Origin: Pseudoalteromonas flavipulchra NCIMB 2033 = ATCC BAA-314
GTDB taxonomy: Bacteria; Pseudomonadota; Gammaproteobacteria; Enterobacterales; Alteromonadaceae
Direction of reading: 5' to 3'
Length of the DNA: 64,000 nucleotides
Assembly (NCBI GenBank): GCA_000814665.1
Contig: JWIH01000024.1
Location: forward strand, 124,001-188,000
The translations under genes and the position numbers were made by a program. The notes under the pieces are model-generated. The model did not search any database, was not told the origin of the DNA, and saw only the letters and a list, made by a program, of their open reading frames with translations. This document shows, one piece after another, positions 34,485 to 42,808 of the stretch; position 1 is the first letter of the stretch, and each line of letters opens with the position of its first letter.

Positions 34485-35378
34485 ATGAGAAACCTCGGAT
34501 ATTTTTTGTTTTTACTAATTTTTGCGTCAGGTTGTACTACAAACAATAGAGACCAAAGTCACACTTTCAACGAAGAAAAACACCAATCAAATGACGTTAC
34601 TATTGTAGAAGAGGTCGTTTTTGAAAGCGAAGGTGTAAAATTATCAGGGAGCATGTATATACCTAAAGATGCACGAGCAGCAGTAGTACTAGTGCACGGC
34701 TCTGATCCAGTCCCACGAATGACTAAGTTAGCACAGTCACTGGCTAAGAGAGACTTACTAGTTTTGACGTACGACAAGCGTGGGGTTGGTGAATCTGGTG
34801 GCGTTTACGTAGGGCCTCAGGTGGGAACCAATAATATAAGTGTTGATAATTTAACTTTGCTTGCGAAAGATGCAAGTGCTGCGGTAGATGTGGTTCATGG
34901 CTATGACAAAGAGTTATCGATTGGACTTATTGGTGCGAGTCAGGCTGGCTGGATTATTCCAATTGCCGCACTCAATAATCAATCAGTAGAGTTTATGGTT
35001 CTCTTCAGTAGCCCTACAATCACAACTCTGGAACAACTTAGATTTCAGTTTTATACAAATGGTAGAGAAGACTTTTGGAAAACTCATACTGATGAAGAAT
35101 CGCGTGAACATACTTTAAATGATCCTGACAGATATGATTTTAAAGCAACGGACCCGAAAATTTCTTTGAATTCTTTATCGATACCTGGGCTCTGGCTCTT
35201 CGGAGAGCAGGACATACAGGTCCCAGTCAAAATGTGTATCGAGCAACTGAATAGGATGAAAGCTAAAGGCAAGCCTTTTGAATATGTATTATTTCCATCG
35301 CTAGGCCACAATACTAATAAAGCAGAGCCTCTAGATATTGCGATACAATGGATAAAGCAAAATAATTTTTCCCACTAA
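34485..35378 (+). CDS. Lipoprotein alpha/beta hydrolase
   Basis: 297 residues with a lipoprotein signal (lipobox ASGC, Cys near 17). The hydrolase fold has 'LVHGSDPVPR' for the oxyanion region, nucleophile elbow G-A-S-Q-A in 'IGLIGASQAGWIIP', and catalytic His in 'FPSLGHN'. Relatives are broad esterases and peptidases of the YqiA/BAAT-like type. It would sit at the inner face of the outer membrane or in the periplasm. The substrate is unknown. It lies in an AT-rich accessory patch, separate from neighbours. Confidence 0.82.
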   Translation: MRNLGYFLFLLIFASGCTTNNRDQSHTFNEEKHQSNDVTIVEEVVFESEGVKLSGSMYIPKDARAAVVLVHGSDPVPRMTKLAQSLAKRDLLVLTYDKRGVGESGGVYVGPQVGTNNISVDNLTLLAKDASAAVDVVHGYDKELSIGLIGASQAGWIIPIAALNNQSVEFMVLFSSPTITTLEQLRFQFYTNGREDFWKTHTDEESREHTLNDPDRYDFKATDPKISLNSLSIPGLWLFGEQDIQVPVKMCIEQLNRMKAKGKPFEYVLFPSLGHNTNKAEPLDIAIQWIKQNNFSH

Positions 35379-35563
35379 TTCGCAATTGTTGTTTTGCTGA
35401 TGTTGATCAAATAGAAGAGCGTAGTTAACTAATGGCTCAAATGTGACGAAGCGGCTATGCCGAGCGTCACTGAGCTCTCTTGCTGCTAGGTCGACTTTAT
35501 GAGCACCCTAAATGAATCTCCGCTTCTGACAGTTCAAGTTTAGACTTGTCCAGTTTAACGGAT

Positions 35564-35582
35564 ATCGGTGTTTAACACCGAT
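35564..35582. terminator. Hairpin between convergent genes
   Basis: ATCGGTG and CACCGAT form a perfect 7-bp stem with a 5-base loop, a few bases beyond the end of the cupin gene. No long T-tract follows on either strand. Confidence 0.45.
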
Positions 35583-35589
35583 CCTAACC

Positions 35590-35901
35590 CTATACGCTAC
35601 CTTCTGATTCTATGACCAAAATTCTCGCTTCGCCACGAGGATGGGCAACATGCTCAGTGCCAATTGAAGCATAAAAAATATCACCAGTTTGCAACAGGGC
35701 TGATTGCTCAACGCCATTCTCTTTGTAAAACATGTCAACCTCGCCGTCTAACACGACAAAGACTTCTTCACCGTCATTAACATGCCACTTATAAGGCTGA
35801 TCAGTCCAATGCAAGCGGGTTGTAATACCATTCATATTGGCGATGTCTTTTGCGCCCCAAGCGCGTTGAGCTGTGAATGTTTTGCTTCTAATTATTTCCA
35901 T
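35590..35901 (-). CDS. Small cupin-domain protein
   Basis: 103 residues forming one cupin barrel. 'LHWTDQPYKWHVNDGEEVFVVLDGEVDMF', in pieces, gives motif 1 with His and Glu ligands. 'GDIFYASIGTEHVAHPRGEARILV', in pieces, gives motif 2 with His. No signal peptide. A ligand- or metal-binding role is likely, the substrate unknown. Its neighbours share no obvious pathway. Confidence 0.82.
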   Translation of the reverse strand: MEIIRSKTFTAQRAWGAKDIANMNGITTRLHWTDQPYKWHVNDGEEVFVVLDGEVDMFYKENGVEQSALLQTGDIFYASIGTEHVAHPRGEARILVIESEGSV

Positions 35902-36089
35902 GATGCTTCTTATTTTTGAATTGCTAATATTCTCAAATTTTTGCGTTTATAGGCTTTGTTGCGTTTGATGAATAGACGGTTACGTAAGGTAGTGCTCAAA
36001 AAATCAAGAGCAGTATATTGCTTGGTGCTTTATACAATGTCCAGTTAAAGGGCTCACAAACTATAAAGTTATTTTATCCAGCATAAGCG

Positions 36090-36188
36090 CAAATAGTGTT
36101 GGACGTTACTGTGATCATTCAACTGAGCGATCGTTTTATCCTCTTTCTCATTGGCTAATGCCACTTTGGCTTTAAATTTAGGTGAGTG
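36090..36188 (-). pseudogene. IS3-family transposase OrfA remnant
   Basis: On the minus strand 33 codons read HSPKFKAKVALANEKEDKTIAQL and continue NDHSNV. This is the N-terminal HTH start of IS3-family OrfA (compare the usual HSPEFKAKVALEALKG...). Stops flank it and no OrfB or inverted ends are visible. It occupies the otherwise gene-free 35902-36205. Confidence 0.7.
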
Positions 36189-36205
36189 GTTTCTACACTT
36201 TCATG

Positions 36206-36988
36206 TCATGGGCATACAAAAGCACTAATGTACCACCTTGTTTTTTGGCTAGTTAGTTGCTGCTTGAACACTGCAGGATAACCTTTTTCTAATAGAACAT
36301 TTTCGGCCAGTGTTTCTAAAGCATTAGCTTGGACTATTTCATTTTCACTACGTCTAATTGCATAACCTGAGATTTTGTATCCCGATCGAGCATTTACGGA
36401 CGAAAATAGCTCTCTAACTCTGACTCTGCCTTTTGCTCCTTCCATCTCAAGTTGTTGCTTTATAAACTCTGCTTGTTCTTTAGCGCTAGCTCCAGATGTC
36501 GTACACCAAAAGATATCATAATCCCAATCTTCCCAATCAAAAGTAGGTTTAACGCTTCTGTCTGTTCTTAAATTACTATCTTCTTCTATTTGAAATTCTT
36601 TCTCTTTTGCAATTATTTTTGCAGTTTCTTGCTTGATCATTGGTGTCCCGCCTGCTTCTAAAACGCCTAACAAGCGGCTTCTTAATTCACCATCCACCAT
36701 AACTAAAACAAACTGCTTCGCTACTTCCTGCTTTCGCTCGTTTTTTTCTTCTAAAGATAGCTGAACGAGATCATAAATTTTGAAATTAAATTCTCGTTCG
36801 GCATTTATCCTCTCACGCTCATCGCGCGCCTCTTTAATTGCAATATCTACGGCAGCAACCTGCTCCTTTAACTCTCGATCTAAATTTGAGACCGAAAAAT
36901 TTAAAATAGCTACCATCGCAGCTATTGTGACCGTAATAAGAGGTATAAAAACGTTTTGTAAAAATGCACTAAAAGGTTTCCAATTCAC
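36206..36988 (-). CDS. Membrane-anchored coiled-coil protein of unknown function
   Basis: About 260 residues. One membrane span near the N-terminus ('FIPLITVTIAAMVAILNF') is followed by a strongly charged coiled coil (about 35-90; 'DIAIKEARDERERINAEREF'). The C-terminal 80 residues ('AKEQAEFIKQQLEMEGAKGRVRVRELF' in pieces) have the shape of a SPOR-like or small alpha-beta domain. The start is taken as the GTG at 36988, because GGAGG lies eight bases ahead. A TTG at 37003 is less likely. No family is recognised. The gene-free stretch to 37263 holds nothing I can name. Confidence 0.65.
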   Translation of the reverse strand: MNWKPFSAFLQNVFIPLITVTIAAMVAILNFSVSNLDRELKEQVAAVDIAIKEARDERERINAEREFNFKIYDLVQLSLEEKNERKQEVAKQFVLVMVDGELRSRLLGVLEAGGTPMIKQETAKIIAKEKEFQIEEDSNLRTDRSVKPTFDWEDWDYDIFWCTTSGASAKEQAEFIKQQLEMEGAKGRVRVRELFSSVNARSGYKISGYAIRRSENEIVQANALETLAENVLLEKGYPAVFKQQLTSQKTRWYISAFVCP

Positions 36989-37263
36989 CTTTAAATCCTC
37001 CAAAAATCCCGTGTTCCTATAGTGGGTTCTTGTTTGCGTCCTTTCGAATATCCAATCCTGACGGTACTCTTATTGGCACTTGAATACACTGAGTCAATTA
37101 GTTGAGTCAAGGTTATGCTTGTTGTCGGTTGCTTCGACCAAACACCGTAAAGCAAATATAGCCACTCTTTCGTAGTTCCGCTGTCATTCGGTGCCGACGA
37201 TACTTAATTTATTCGCTTTCGGTCGTAGCAGTCTGGTTGTGCACAGCGAAAATATCACCGAAT

Positions 37264-37632
37264 TCACTTTGGTGAGTGCAGACCTAAGCGATTACCTTCT
37301 GTATCTATAAATAACGCGAAAAAACCGCTTTCGTCTGCATGTGGGGTTTTGGGGGTCAGTATTTTCCCACCGTTTTCTTCTACTTTTGATAGCACTCGTT
37401 GTAGGTCTTCACCTGCGTTTAAATACAGAGTGACGCCGGTGCTGGAAGGAGTGTAACCTTCGCCTTGAACAATCACACCTACGGTAGATTGCCCTTCGTA
37501 CGGGAAGAGTGCCATTGTCATTTCAAACATATCTATGGTTTCCATGGAGACCGCAAAAATACGGCTGTAGAACTTTACGGCGCGGGTTAAGTCGGTTGCT
37601 GGAATTTCAAAAATTGATGCAAAGCTGTGCAT
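37264..37632 (-). CDS. VOC-family protein
   Basis: 122 residues. 'FEIPATDLTRAVKFYSRIFAV' is the first VOC unit, 'GVTLYLNAGEDLQRVLSKVEENGGKIL' the second, in pieces, and 'GFFALFIDTEGNRLGLHSPK' the last with the ligand Glu position changed to Gly-Leu. Related proteins act in glyoxal or antibiotic detoxification, but many have no known role. It lies next to a same-strand AraC regulator (37762-38574) that may control it. Confidence 0.82.
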   Translation of the reverse strand: MHSFASIFEIPATDLTRAVKFYSRIFAVSMETIDMFEMTMALFPYEGQSTVGVIVQGEGYTPSSTGVTLYLNAGEDLQRVLSKVEENGGKILTPKTPHADESGFFALFIDTEGNRLGLHSPK

Positions 37633-37761
37633 GTTATCGTCCTTATTTTCTATGTGTGTCTGCTAGCTATTGGTGACTAGGCTGGACTCGTTTAAGATTC
37701 AACGAGTTCGACTTTAAGATAGCGTGGGGAGACAACAATTAATTGTAAAAAAGCGACAGGA

Positions 37762-38574
37762 CTATTTATAGAAAAGCCGTGAAAGCGTCATGCCTTCGTC
37801 ATCGAGAAACGTTCGCGGGTTTACCCCCGTGAGTGCTTTAAAGTCCTTAATAAAGTGAGACTGATCATAATAGTTGCTTTTGTACGCGATGTTGGTGAGA
37901 TTGTCTTCACGATTTATGAGGAGTGTTAAAGCGCTTTGCAAGCGTACAAGTTTACTTAAATGTTTTGGACTAATACCGACAAGGTCTAAAAACTTCCGCT
38001 CTAGTTGGCGCCTTTTGTTGGGATTTGATTTGGTGATTGCATTAACCGATATATCGCCATTTTGTGCAAAGATAATGTCTACCGTTGTTTTTACAATGTG
38101 CTCAATTGTCTGCGGGTCGCTCAGCTTGTGAAGGAGAAAGGCCTCTAAAATCTCAATCCTTTGGTTTGTGTTTCGCGCTTGGATGATATCACTTTCAAGC
38201 TTTGCGGCCTCATCTGGCTTAAATAGCTCGTAAATCGATGTTTCTTGATTTTTTAAGCTCTTTATAGGTTTCAAAATAAAGTGGGAAAAGGCAGAAGGAA
38301 AAAAGCTGGCTGCAAAAGTATGAACGTATCCGATTGGTTGAATATAAAAAGGTGAAACGGTTTGTCCAAGTACCATTGCGCGCGGTTGCAGTATGTAGTC
38401 ATGTTCTGATGTATAGCGCTTAATATCGTCGCCCAATATAAAGGCCAGCTCAATGCAGCCGTCGGGGACAATACGTTGCTTTGCGGCATTTTTATCTGCA
38501 GTAATTTCCAGTGTCCAAAAGCAATTGATAAATGAGGACAAATTTTCACTAGGTAAAAATCTTTCGTAATCCAT
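37762..38574 (-). CDS. AraC-family transcriptional regulator
   Basis: About 270 residues. The N-terminal DUF6597-like part ('PSENLSSFINCFWTLEI') and the C-terminal AraC HTH ('LVRLQSALTLLINREDNLTNIAYKSNYYDQSHFIKDFKALTGVNPRTFL' in pieces) are clear. The ATG at 38574 is preceded by GGAG at 38582-38585. A longer frame from 38616 adds 14 unconserved residues. The target may be the VOC gene on the same strand, 130 bases beyond its stop codon. Confidence 0.88.
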   Translation of the reverse strand: MDYERFLPSENLSSFINCFWTLEITADKNAAKQRIVPDGCIELAFILGDDIKRYTSEHDYILQPRAMVLGQTVSPFYIQPIGYVHTFAASFFPSAFSHFILKPIKSLKNQETSIYELFKPDEAAKLESDIIQARNTNQRIEILEAFLLHKLSDPQTIEHIVKTTVDIIFAQNGDISVNAITKSNPNKRRQLERKFLDLVGISPKHLSKLVRLQSALTLLINREDNLTNIAYKSNYYDQSHFIKDFKALTGVNPRTFLDDEGMTLSRLFYK

Positions 38575-38656
38575 AAAGTCTCCGTATCTAGCTATGGACA
38601 CTGGTAAATTTAGCAACCGTTTTATGGTCTGCTTTTTAGACGCGCTATACTTGCTA

Positions 38657-39529
38657 CTAACCTTTATTGATATGCTTATTTATCCAATCTTGGTAATAAG
38701 ATACACGCGTTAATACTGCGGTTGAACCGTATTTACCTAAAGTATAATTTTCCAAATCGCCTTCAATTTCTCGCCACGCTGCCAATCCAACCAATACCGG
38801 AGTTGAGCCTTGATAAATGATTGCTGCGCCGCCGCTATCTCCAGAGCCTATGGTGCCTTCTAACGGTAGCGCATCGGCTCCTTGTTCGAAGGTAAATCTG
38901 AGCCAGTGGGCTTTTGCTTCTGTGATCACGTTGTTGTAAACATGCATTTGATAGTCGTCTTGAGTGAACGCCCAATCTGAGAAAAATTTGGTGACTTGAT
39001 ACCATGCATAGGTCGTTAGGCTTGGTCCCTCAGAGTCGTGCTCTTCACCCGTTATCCCCGTTCCGATAGCGCCGCGACCAAACCCAGTTATTTCCATACC
39101 TAACTCTTCATTTCCCTCATATATAGCGATGGGTTGAATGTGTGTCACAGGCTTACTTAAGCGAATTAATGCAATGTCTTTGGCGTTATTTAGCTGCTCC
39201 ATAAGTGGTGCCGGATCGCCTTCACTCCAATCACCTTCTACCTTTTTGTAATCCGGATGAATAATGATTTGTGCAATTTGATTTTCAACACCATGCACCA
39301 TGATAGGTTTGTCTTGATAGTCATACATAAACGTATAAATGACGTGAGCTGGTGCCAATAACCAATGCTTATCGATTAACACTGAACCGCCTTGAAATGG
39401 CATATCAACATAAAACTGCGGGATGCTGTTAACCTTATATAAGTCAGGGTCAACATCATGCCTTTTGACAACCGCATAGTTCTGAAAAGAGGCAAACATG
39501 AGCAAAAAAATGGCAAGGTATTTCATCAT
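38657..39529 (-). CDS. Secreted trypsin-like serine protease
   Basis: 290 residues with a signal peptide ending near 'SFQNYAV'. The S1 triad is visible: His62 in 'LLAPAHV' (where trypsins have TAAHC), Asp118 in 'KDIALIRL', and Ser in 'GSGDSGGAAI'. The cysteines of classical trypsins are absent, as in bacterial S1 enzymes. A second in-frame ATG at 39526 may be the true start, with AAGGA ahead. It is likely exported and its target is unknown. A small ORF with a strong ribosome site precedes it. Confidence 0.88.
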   Translation of the reverse strand: MMKYLAIFLLMFASFQNYAVVKRHDVDPDLYKVNSIPQFYVDMPFQGGSVLIDKHWLLAPAHVIYTFMYDYQDKPIMVHGVENQIAQIIIHPDYKKVEGDWSEGDPAPLMEQLNNAKDIALIRLSKPVTHIQPIAIYEGNEELGMEITGFGRGAIGTGITGEEHDSEGPSLTTYAWYQVTKFFSDWAFTQDDYQMHVYNNVITEAKAHWLRFTFEQGADALPLEGTIGSGDSGGAAIIYQGSTPVLVGLAAWREIEGDLENYTLGKYGSTAVLTRVSYYQDWINKHINKG

Positions 39530-39542
39530 TATTCCTTATTTA

Positions 39543-39629
39543 TTATATTGTTATTATTTCCAAAGTGGCCAATAAATCATCATACTGAAACTTTCTTTTC
39601 AATGCATCAATAAATGTACCTATTTTCAT
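39543..39629 (-). CDS. Small ORF (28 aa) with strong ribosome site before the protease gene
   Basis: MKIGTFIDALKRKFQYDDLL... ends 13 bases before the protease start. GAGAGGGAG lies six bases ahead of its ATG, better than most sites here. It may be a leader peptide that couples translation, or the start of a truncated gene. The rest of the 400-bp gap up to 39929 shows nothing I can name. Confidence 0.4.
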   Translation of the reverse strand: MKIGTFIDALKRKFQYDDLLATLEIITI

Positions 39630-39929
39630 ACGGCACTCCCTCTCAAAAATATCTGCATGCTCACCAGATTAAAAGAAATAAAAACAAATGGTTATTGTCA
39701 TGCTATGACGCCAAAAATATTGCAAGTTAGCTGGGAAACATGATTGATAAGAAATTTGACTGGTGCAATCAAGTTTGTGAGGTAACAGCATTAAGGTAAA
39801 GTTAATTTATGTGCTCTAGGCTAGGCTATTTGCCGTTTATGCAATCAAAAGCGAGTTGCTTGCAAGGAGATCTCTGAAAGCTAAACTGCTTTACGGCAAT
39901 CACATAAAATAAATTGAAAGGAACAACGC

Positions 39930-40424
39930 ATGATAAGGATGATATTTGCAACTTTTCTATTGCTTTGGGGCACGCAGGTTAGCGCTCAAGAGCTTATCTT
40001 ATCGAAGGTCGTCAAGTTAAAGGTTGACTCACCTATCACTATTTCGCATGTGTCTGAAACGTTAGTGTTGGCGTTTAAAGACAGTAAATTGCTTCACGAA
40101 ACGTTAGATCCGAAAAGATTTATACCTGCTGTTGATTTATCTGGGCATGAACATCAATTTGTACGGAGTTTGTTTGAGGTCGATTCAAGAATGAAATTGC
40201 CAGCTTGGCTCCAGATACTTTCAGAAGAGGTCGCAAGCACCTATCAAATACAGAATGTCCAACAAAAATCTATTCAAGAAATTACGATATTTAGTAGTTA
40301 CAACAAAGAGGAAACACACGGGATAGTGTTTATTCTTGAAGCGCAAGTAATTAATAAAATAGAGGTTTTTGGACAACAATCACAGTTTCAAAATGTGATA
40401 AATAACATAGCGACAAGGTTTTAG
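39930..40424 (+). CDS. Exported hypothetical protein
   Basis: 164 residues with signal peptide 'MIRMIFATFLLLWGTQVSA' and a good AAAGGA site before the ATG. The mature part has no cysteine and no known domain. It looks alpha/beta, with 'LVLAFKDSKLLHETLDPKRF' and 'GIVFILEAQVINKIEVFG'. It is alone on its strand here, before the efflux gene. I do not recognise it. Confidence 0.65.
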   Translation: MIRMIFATFLLLWGTQVSAQELILSKVVKLKVDSPITISHVSETLVLAFKDSKLLHETLDPKRFIPAVDLSGHEHQFVRSLFEVDSRMKLPAWLQILSEEVASTYQIQNVQQKSIQEITIFSSYNKEETHGIVFILEAQVINKIEVFGQQSQFQNVINNIATRF

Positions 40425-40568
40425 GGAGCTAATAATCAAAGTGCTGTGGCGGAGAGCCAATCACTGCTGCTCAGCACGTTAAGTTACAGGCTTTCGATTC
40501 GCTAAAACTATCTAAGGCTTTGCTGCTAATCCAGTTAAGCCAATCAAGCTTCAAACCCAACCACGCTC

Positions 40569-40599
40569 TTGACCTCAAGTTCACTTGAAGTAGTACAGT
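40569..40599 (+). promoter_or_regulatory. SoxR-box promoter upstream of the efflux pump
   Basis: TTGACC (40569-40574) and TACAGT (40594-40599) are 19 bases apart. The spacer holds ACCTCAAGTTCACTTGAAGT (40572-40591), which matches 18 of 20 positions of the SoxR consensus by eye. SoxR activates such over-spaced promoters on redox-cycling compounds. The start codon of the transporter is 41 bases on. No soxR is in the window. Confidence 0.75.
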
Positions 40600-40640
40600 C
40601 ACCACTTATTAGCATGGCGCAATGGTAGGAGTGGTAACGC

Positions 40641-42059
40641 ATGTTAGAAGATACAGTAAATACAGAGGATAAAACTGCTCTGGGAGCCGGACAAAAGCGA
40701 GTGTTATTCAGCTTGGCTGTGGTACTCATTTTGCCAACGCTTGGCATGAGTAGTATCAATGTCTTGTTGCCAACACTTGCTGAGGAGTTTGGCGTGGGGC
40801 AGGCATTGGTGAATTGGGTCGTTGTGGCATATTTGCTTTCGCTTACCGCGTTTATTCTTGGTGCTGGCGCTGTTGGAGATAGCGTTGGCCGAAAAAGGGC
40901 ACTTCGCATTGGGATCAGCGTCTTTTGTGTGGGCTCCATTGTCGCTGGGCTGAGCGTAAATCTTTGGATGTTGATTGCTGCTAGGCTGTTTCAAGGCATT
41001 GGCGCTGCGCTGTTATTATCTCAAGTATTTGCACTGGCAAGCGTTGCGATGCCAAAGCGTAAAGTTGGACTTGCAATGGGGCTACTCGGTACTACCGCAG
41101 CGATTGGCACGGCACTGGGGCCATTGCTAAGTGGCGCAATGCTAGAGTGGTTATCATGGCAGTTCACTTTTTGGTTGATGATATTGCTTGGAGGTGCAGC
41201 TTACTTTTTAATAGCAAGATTTCTGCCTGATGATGTCGCAAGTCCACCTGAGCTACAGCGTTTTGATGTTATTGGAAGTGCGTGGCTGTCGGCGTCATGC
41301 CTATTTTATGTGTTGGCTATGCCATCGAGTAGTTCGTTTAGTCTTGTCTTGCATAGCGTATTTTTCTTATTTTCAGTGGCTTTTATCTACTGTTTTGTAC
41401 AAAGCCAAAAGCGTGCTCAGTTTCCACTTGTGAGTTTGGCTTTTCTGAAACACAAGTTACGCAATACCTCATTAATCGTGAGCTTTATAGTTGACGCCAT
41501 CGCAATGTCGACATTAGTTGTCGGGCCTTTTTATCTCACTTATGCGTTAGGGCTAAGCCCGGTCACGGTTGGTCTTATTGTGTCTATTGGACCTTGTATT
41601 GCTGCTGTCGCTGGTTATCCGTCAGGCGAGGTGGTTGATCATTTTGGTATCGCGTTTGCCATGTTTTTGGGCTTGCTGATGATCCTCATTGGGACAATTA
41701 GCTTTGCAATCCTACCTTCATTATTTGGACTTTATGGCTATGTTGTCGCGTTATTTGTGTTAACTCCCGGAAGGCAGTTGTTTCTAGCGGCTCACCATAC
41801 CTTTGTGATGACGACAGTAGCCGAAAAAGAAAAGGGCATGGGGTCAGGGCTCATTAATTTATGTAAAAACTTAGGGCTAATGACCGGAGCCTCATTACTT
41901 GGTGGTGTATTTAGTGTGTTGTTGCAGGTAAAGAGTGCGGCCTTGGCAAGCTCCGCACAACTTAATATGGCATTTTCACTGACTTTCTTACTCGCTGCAC
42001 TGTTTATTTTGGTATCGCTCGTTGCCTTATTTGTGATTAGCCGAAAGCAAGCGTTTTAA
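40641..42059 (+). CDS. DHA2-type (14-TM) MFS multidrug efflux transporter
   Basis: 472 residues, nearly all membrane. 'LPTLAEEFGVGQALVNWVVVAYLLSLTAFILGAGAVGDSVGRKRAL', in pieces, shows motif A (GDSVGRKR) and motif B ('AARLFQGIGAALLLSQ'). Motif C follows ('GLLGTTAAIGTALGPLLSGAML' in pieces). Fourteen hydrophobic spans can be counted. It exports drugs or dyes with proton exchange. The SoxR-box promoter suggests induction by redox-active compounds such as phenazine-like antibiotics. Confidence 0.9.
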   Translation: MLEDTVNTEDKTALGAGQKRVLFSLAVVLILPTLGMSSINVLLPTLAEEFGVGQALVNWVVVAYLLSLTAFILGAGAVGDSVGRKRALRIGISVFCVGSIVAGLSVNLWMLIAARLFQGIGAALLLSQVFALASVAMPKRKVGLAMGLLGTTAAIGTALGPLLSGAMLEWLSWQFTFWLMILLGGAAYFLIARFLPDDVASPPELQRFDVIGSAWLSASCLFYVLAMPSSSSFSLVLHSVFFLFSVAFIYCFVQSQKRAQFPLVSLAFLKHKLRNTSLIVSFIVDAIAMSTLVVGPFYLTYALGLSPVTVGLIVSIGPCIAAVAGYPSGEVVDHFGIAFAMFLGLLMILIGTISFAILPSLFGLYGYVVALFVLTPGRQLFLAAHHTFVMTTVAEKEKGMGSGLINLCKNLGLMTGASLLGGVFSVLLQVKSAALASSAQLNMAFSLTFLLAALFILVSLVALFVISRKQAF

Positions 42060-42076
42060 AAGTAGAATGCGTATCT

Positions 42077-42100
42077 CGAAAAATTTTTTCGTCCTTTTTT
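42077..42100 (+). terminator. Terminator after the efflux gene
   Basis: CGAAAAATTTTTTCG is an A/T-rich palindrome followed by TCCTTTTTT. It separates the efflux gene from the ten-gene operon. Confidence 0.5.
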
Positions 42101-42104
42101 CAAA

Positions 42105-42121
42105 CTTAAGGTTTTCTTAAT
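42105..42121 (+). promoter_or_regulatory. PmrA/QseB-type direct-repeat box
   Basis: CTTAAG, five bases, CTTAAT: half-sites with the spacing used by PmrA- and QseB-class OmpR-type regulators. It lies about 50 bases before the first gene of an operon that itself encodes a regulator of this class (46414-47076). Confidence 0.6.
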
Positions 42122-42169
42122 TTTCGCTTTTTAAAGTTTTTACATCAGAACAGGAAAGGTGTGAAAACG

Positions 42170-42808
42170 ATGGGCGAAGCACTACAAGCAACAAACTCAC
42201 AAAGTCGTCTTAGATGGGCAAACAAGACTTGCGGCGCGCGTGCTGAATTGGAGCACGCTATCCACAGTGGTTTTGCCCATGCTTTTGGCGCTGACATTCA
42301 TGAGTATTATCCCCTTTTAAGCCATTTAAACTACCGTCAAAGCGATTGCTTTTTAGGTCTTAGATTTGCAGCCAAAGACGCATTATTTGTGGAGCAGTAT
42401 CTTAATCGTCCGGTAGAGCTGTGTCTCTCAACGGTTTCAGAGCGTAATCATATCGCAGAACTTGGCAATTTGTTCTCAACAGGCCGAATGGCAACGTTAA
42501 GCCACTTTATTGTACTGACTCAAGCACTGCTTGAGAGTGACATCCGCTACTTGGTGTTTACGGCAACCAAACAAGTGCGTGCATTGATGAAGTTATGCCA
42601 AGTCGAGGTTAACAAGATTTCTTTGGCACACGGCACTATCGCTTCAGCCAAAGATTATGGCAGCTATTACCAATGTGCTCCGATGGTTTGTTCGGTCGAT
42701 TTACATCAAGCCCAGCAGGTGATCACAAACACTGAAATGTATCAACACTTACTACAAGGACTCGAGGTGGAAATCGCGAGCTTAAAAGAGGCATTTTTAT
42801 ATGTGTGA
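42170..42808 (+). CDS. Thermostable-hemolysin family (T_hemolysin) protein
   Basis: About 212 residues. 'YPLLSHLNYRQSDCFLGLRFA', in pieces, and 'RPVELCLSTVSERNHIAELGNL', in pieces, are family hallmarks, and the fold looks like an acyltransferase of the GNAT kind ('LVFTATKQVRALMKL'). The name comes from a Vibrio haemolysin, but an acyl-transfer role suits the neighbours better. The ATG at 42170 and a GTG at 42161 are both possible, with AGGAAAGG just ahead. It overlaps the ligase gene by 8 bases. First gene of the operon. Confidence 0.85.
   Translation: MGEALQATNSQSRLRWANKTCGARAELEHAIHSGFAHAFGADIHEYYPLLSHLNYRQSDCFLGLRFAAKDALFVEQYLNRPVELCLSTVSERNHIAELGNLFSTGRMATLSHFIVLTQALLESDIRYLVFTATKQVRALMKLCQVEVNKISLAHGTIASAKDYGSYYQCAPMVCSVDLHQAQQVITNTEMYQHLLQGLEVEIASLKEAFLYV

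Noticed and set aside
35940..35990. Possible IS end (GGCTTTGTTGCG)
   Set aside because: No partner inverted end or transposase frame was found beside it.
42170..42808. Literal haemolysin toxin
   Set aside because: No signal peptide or pore-like features; the family looks like an acyltransferase and the neighbours are enzymes.
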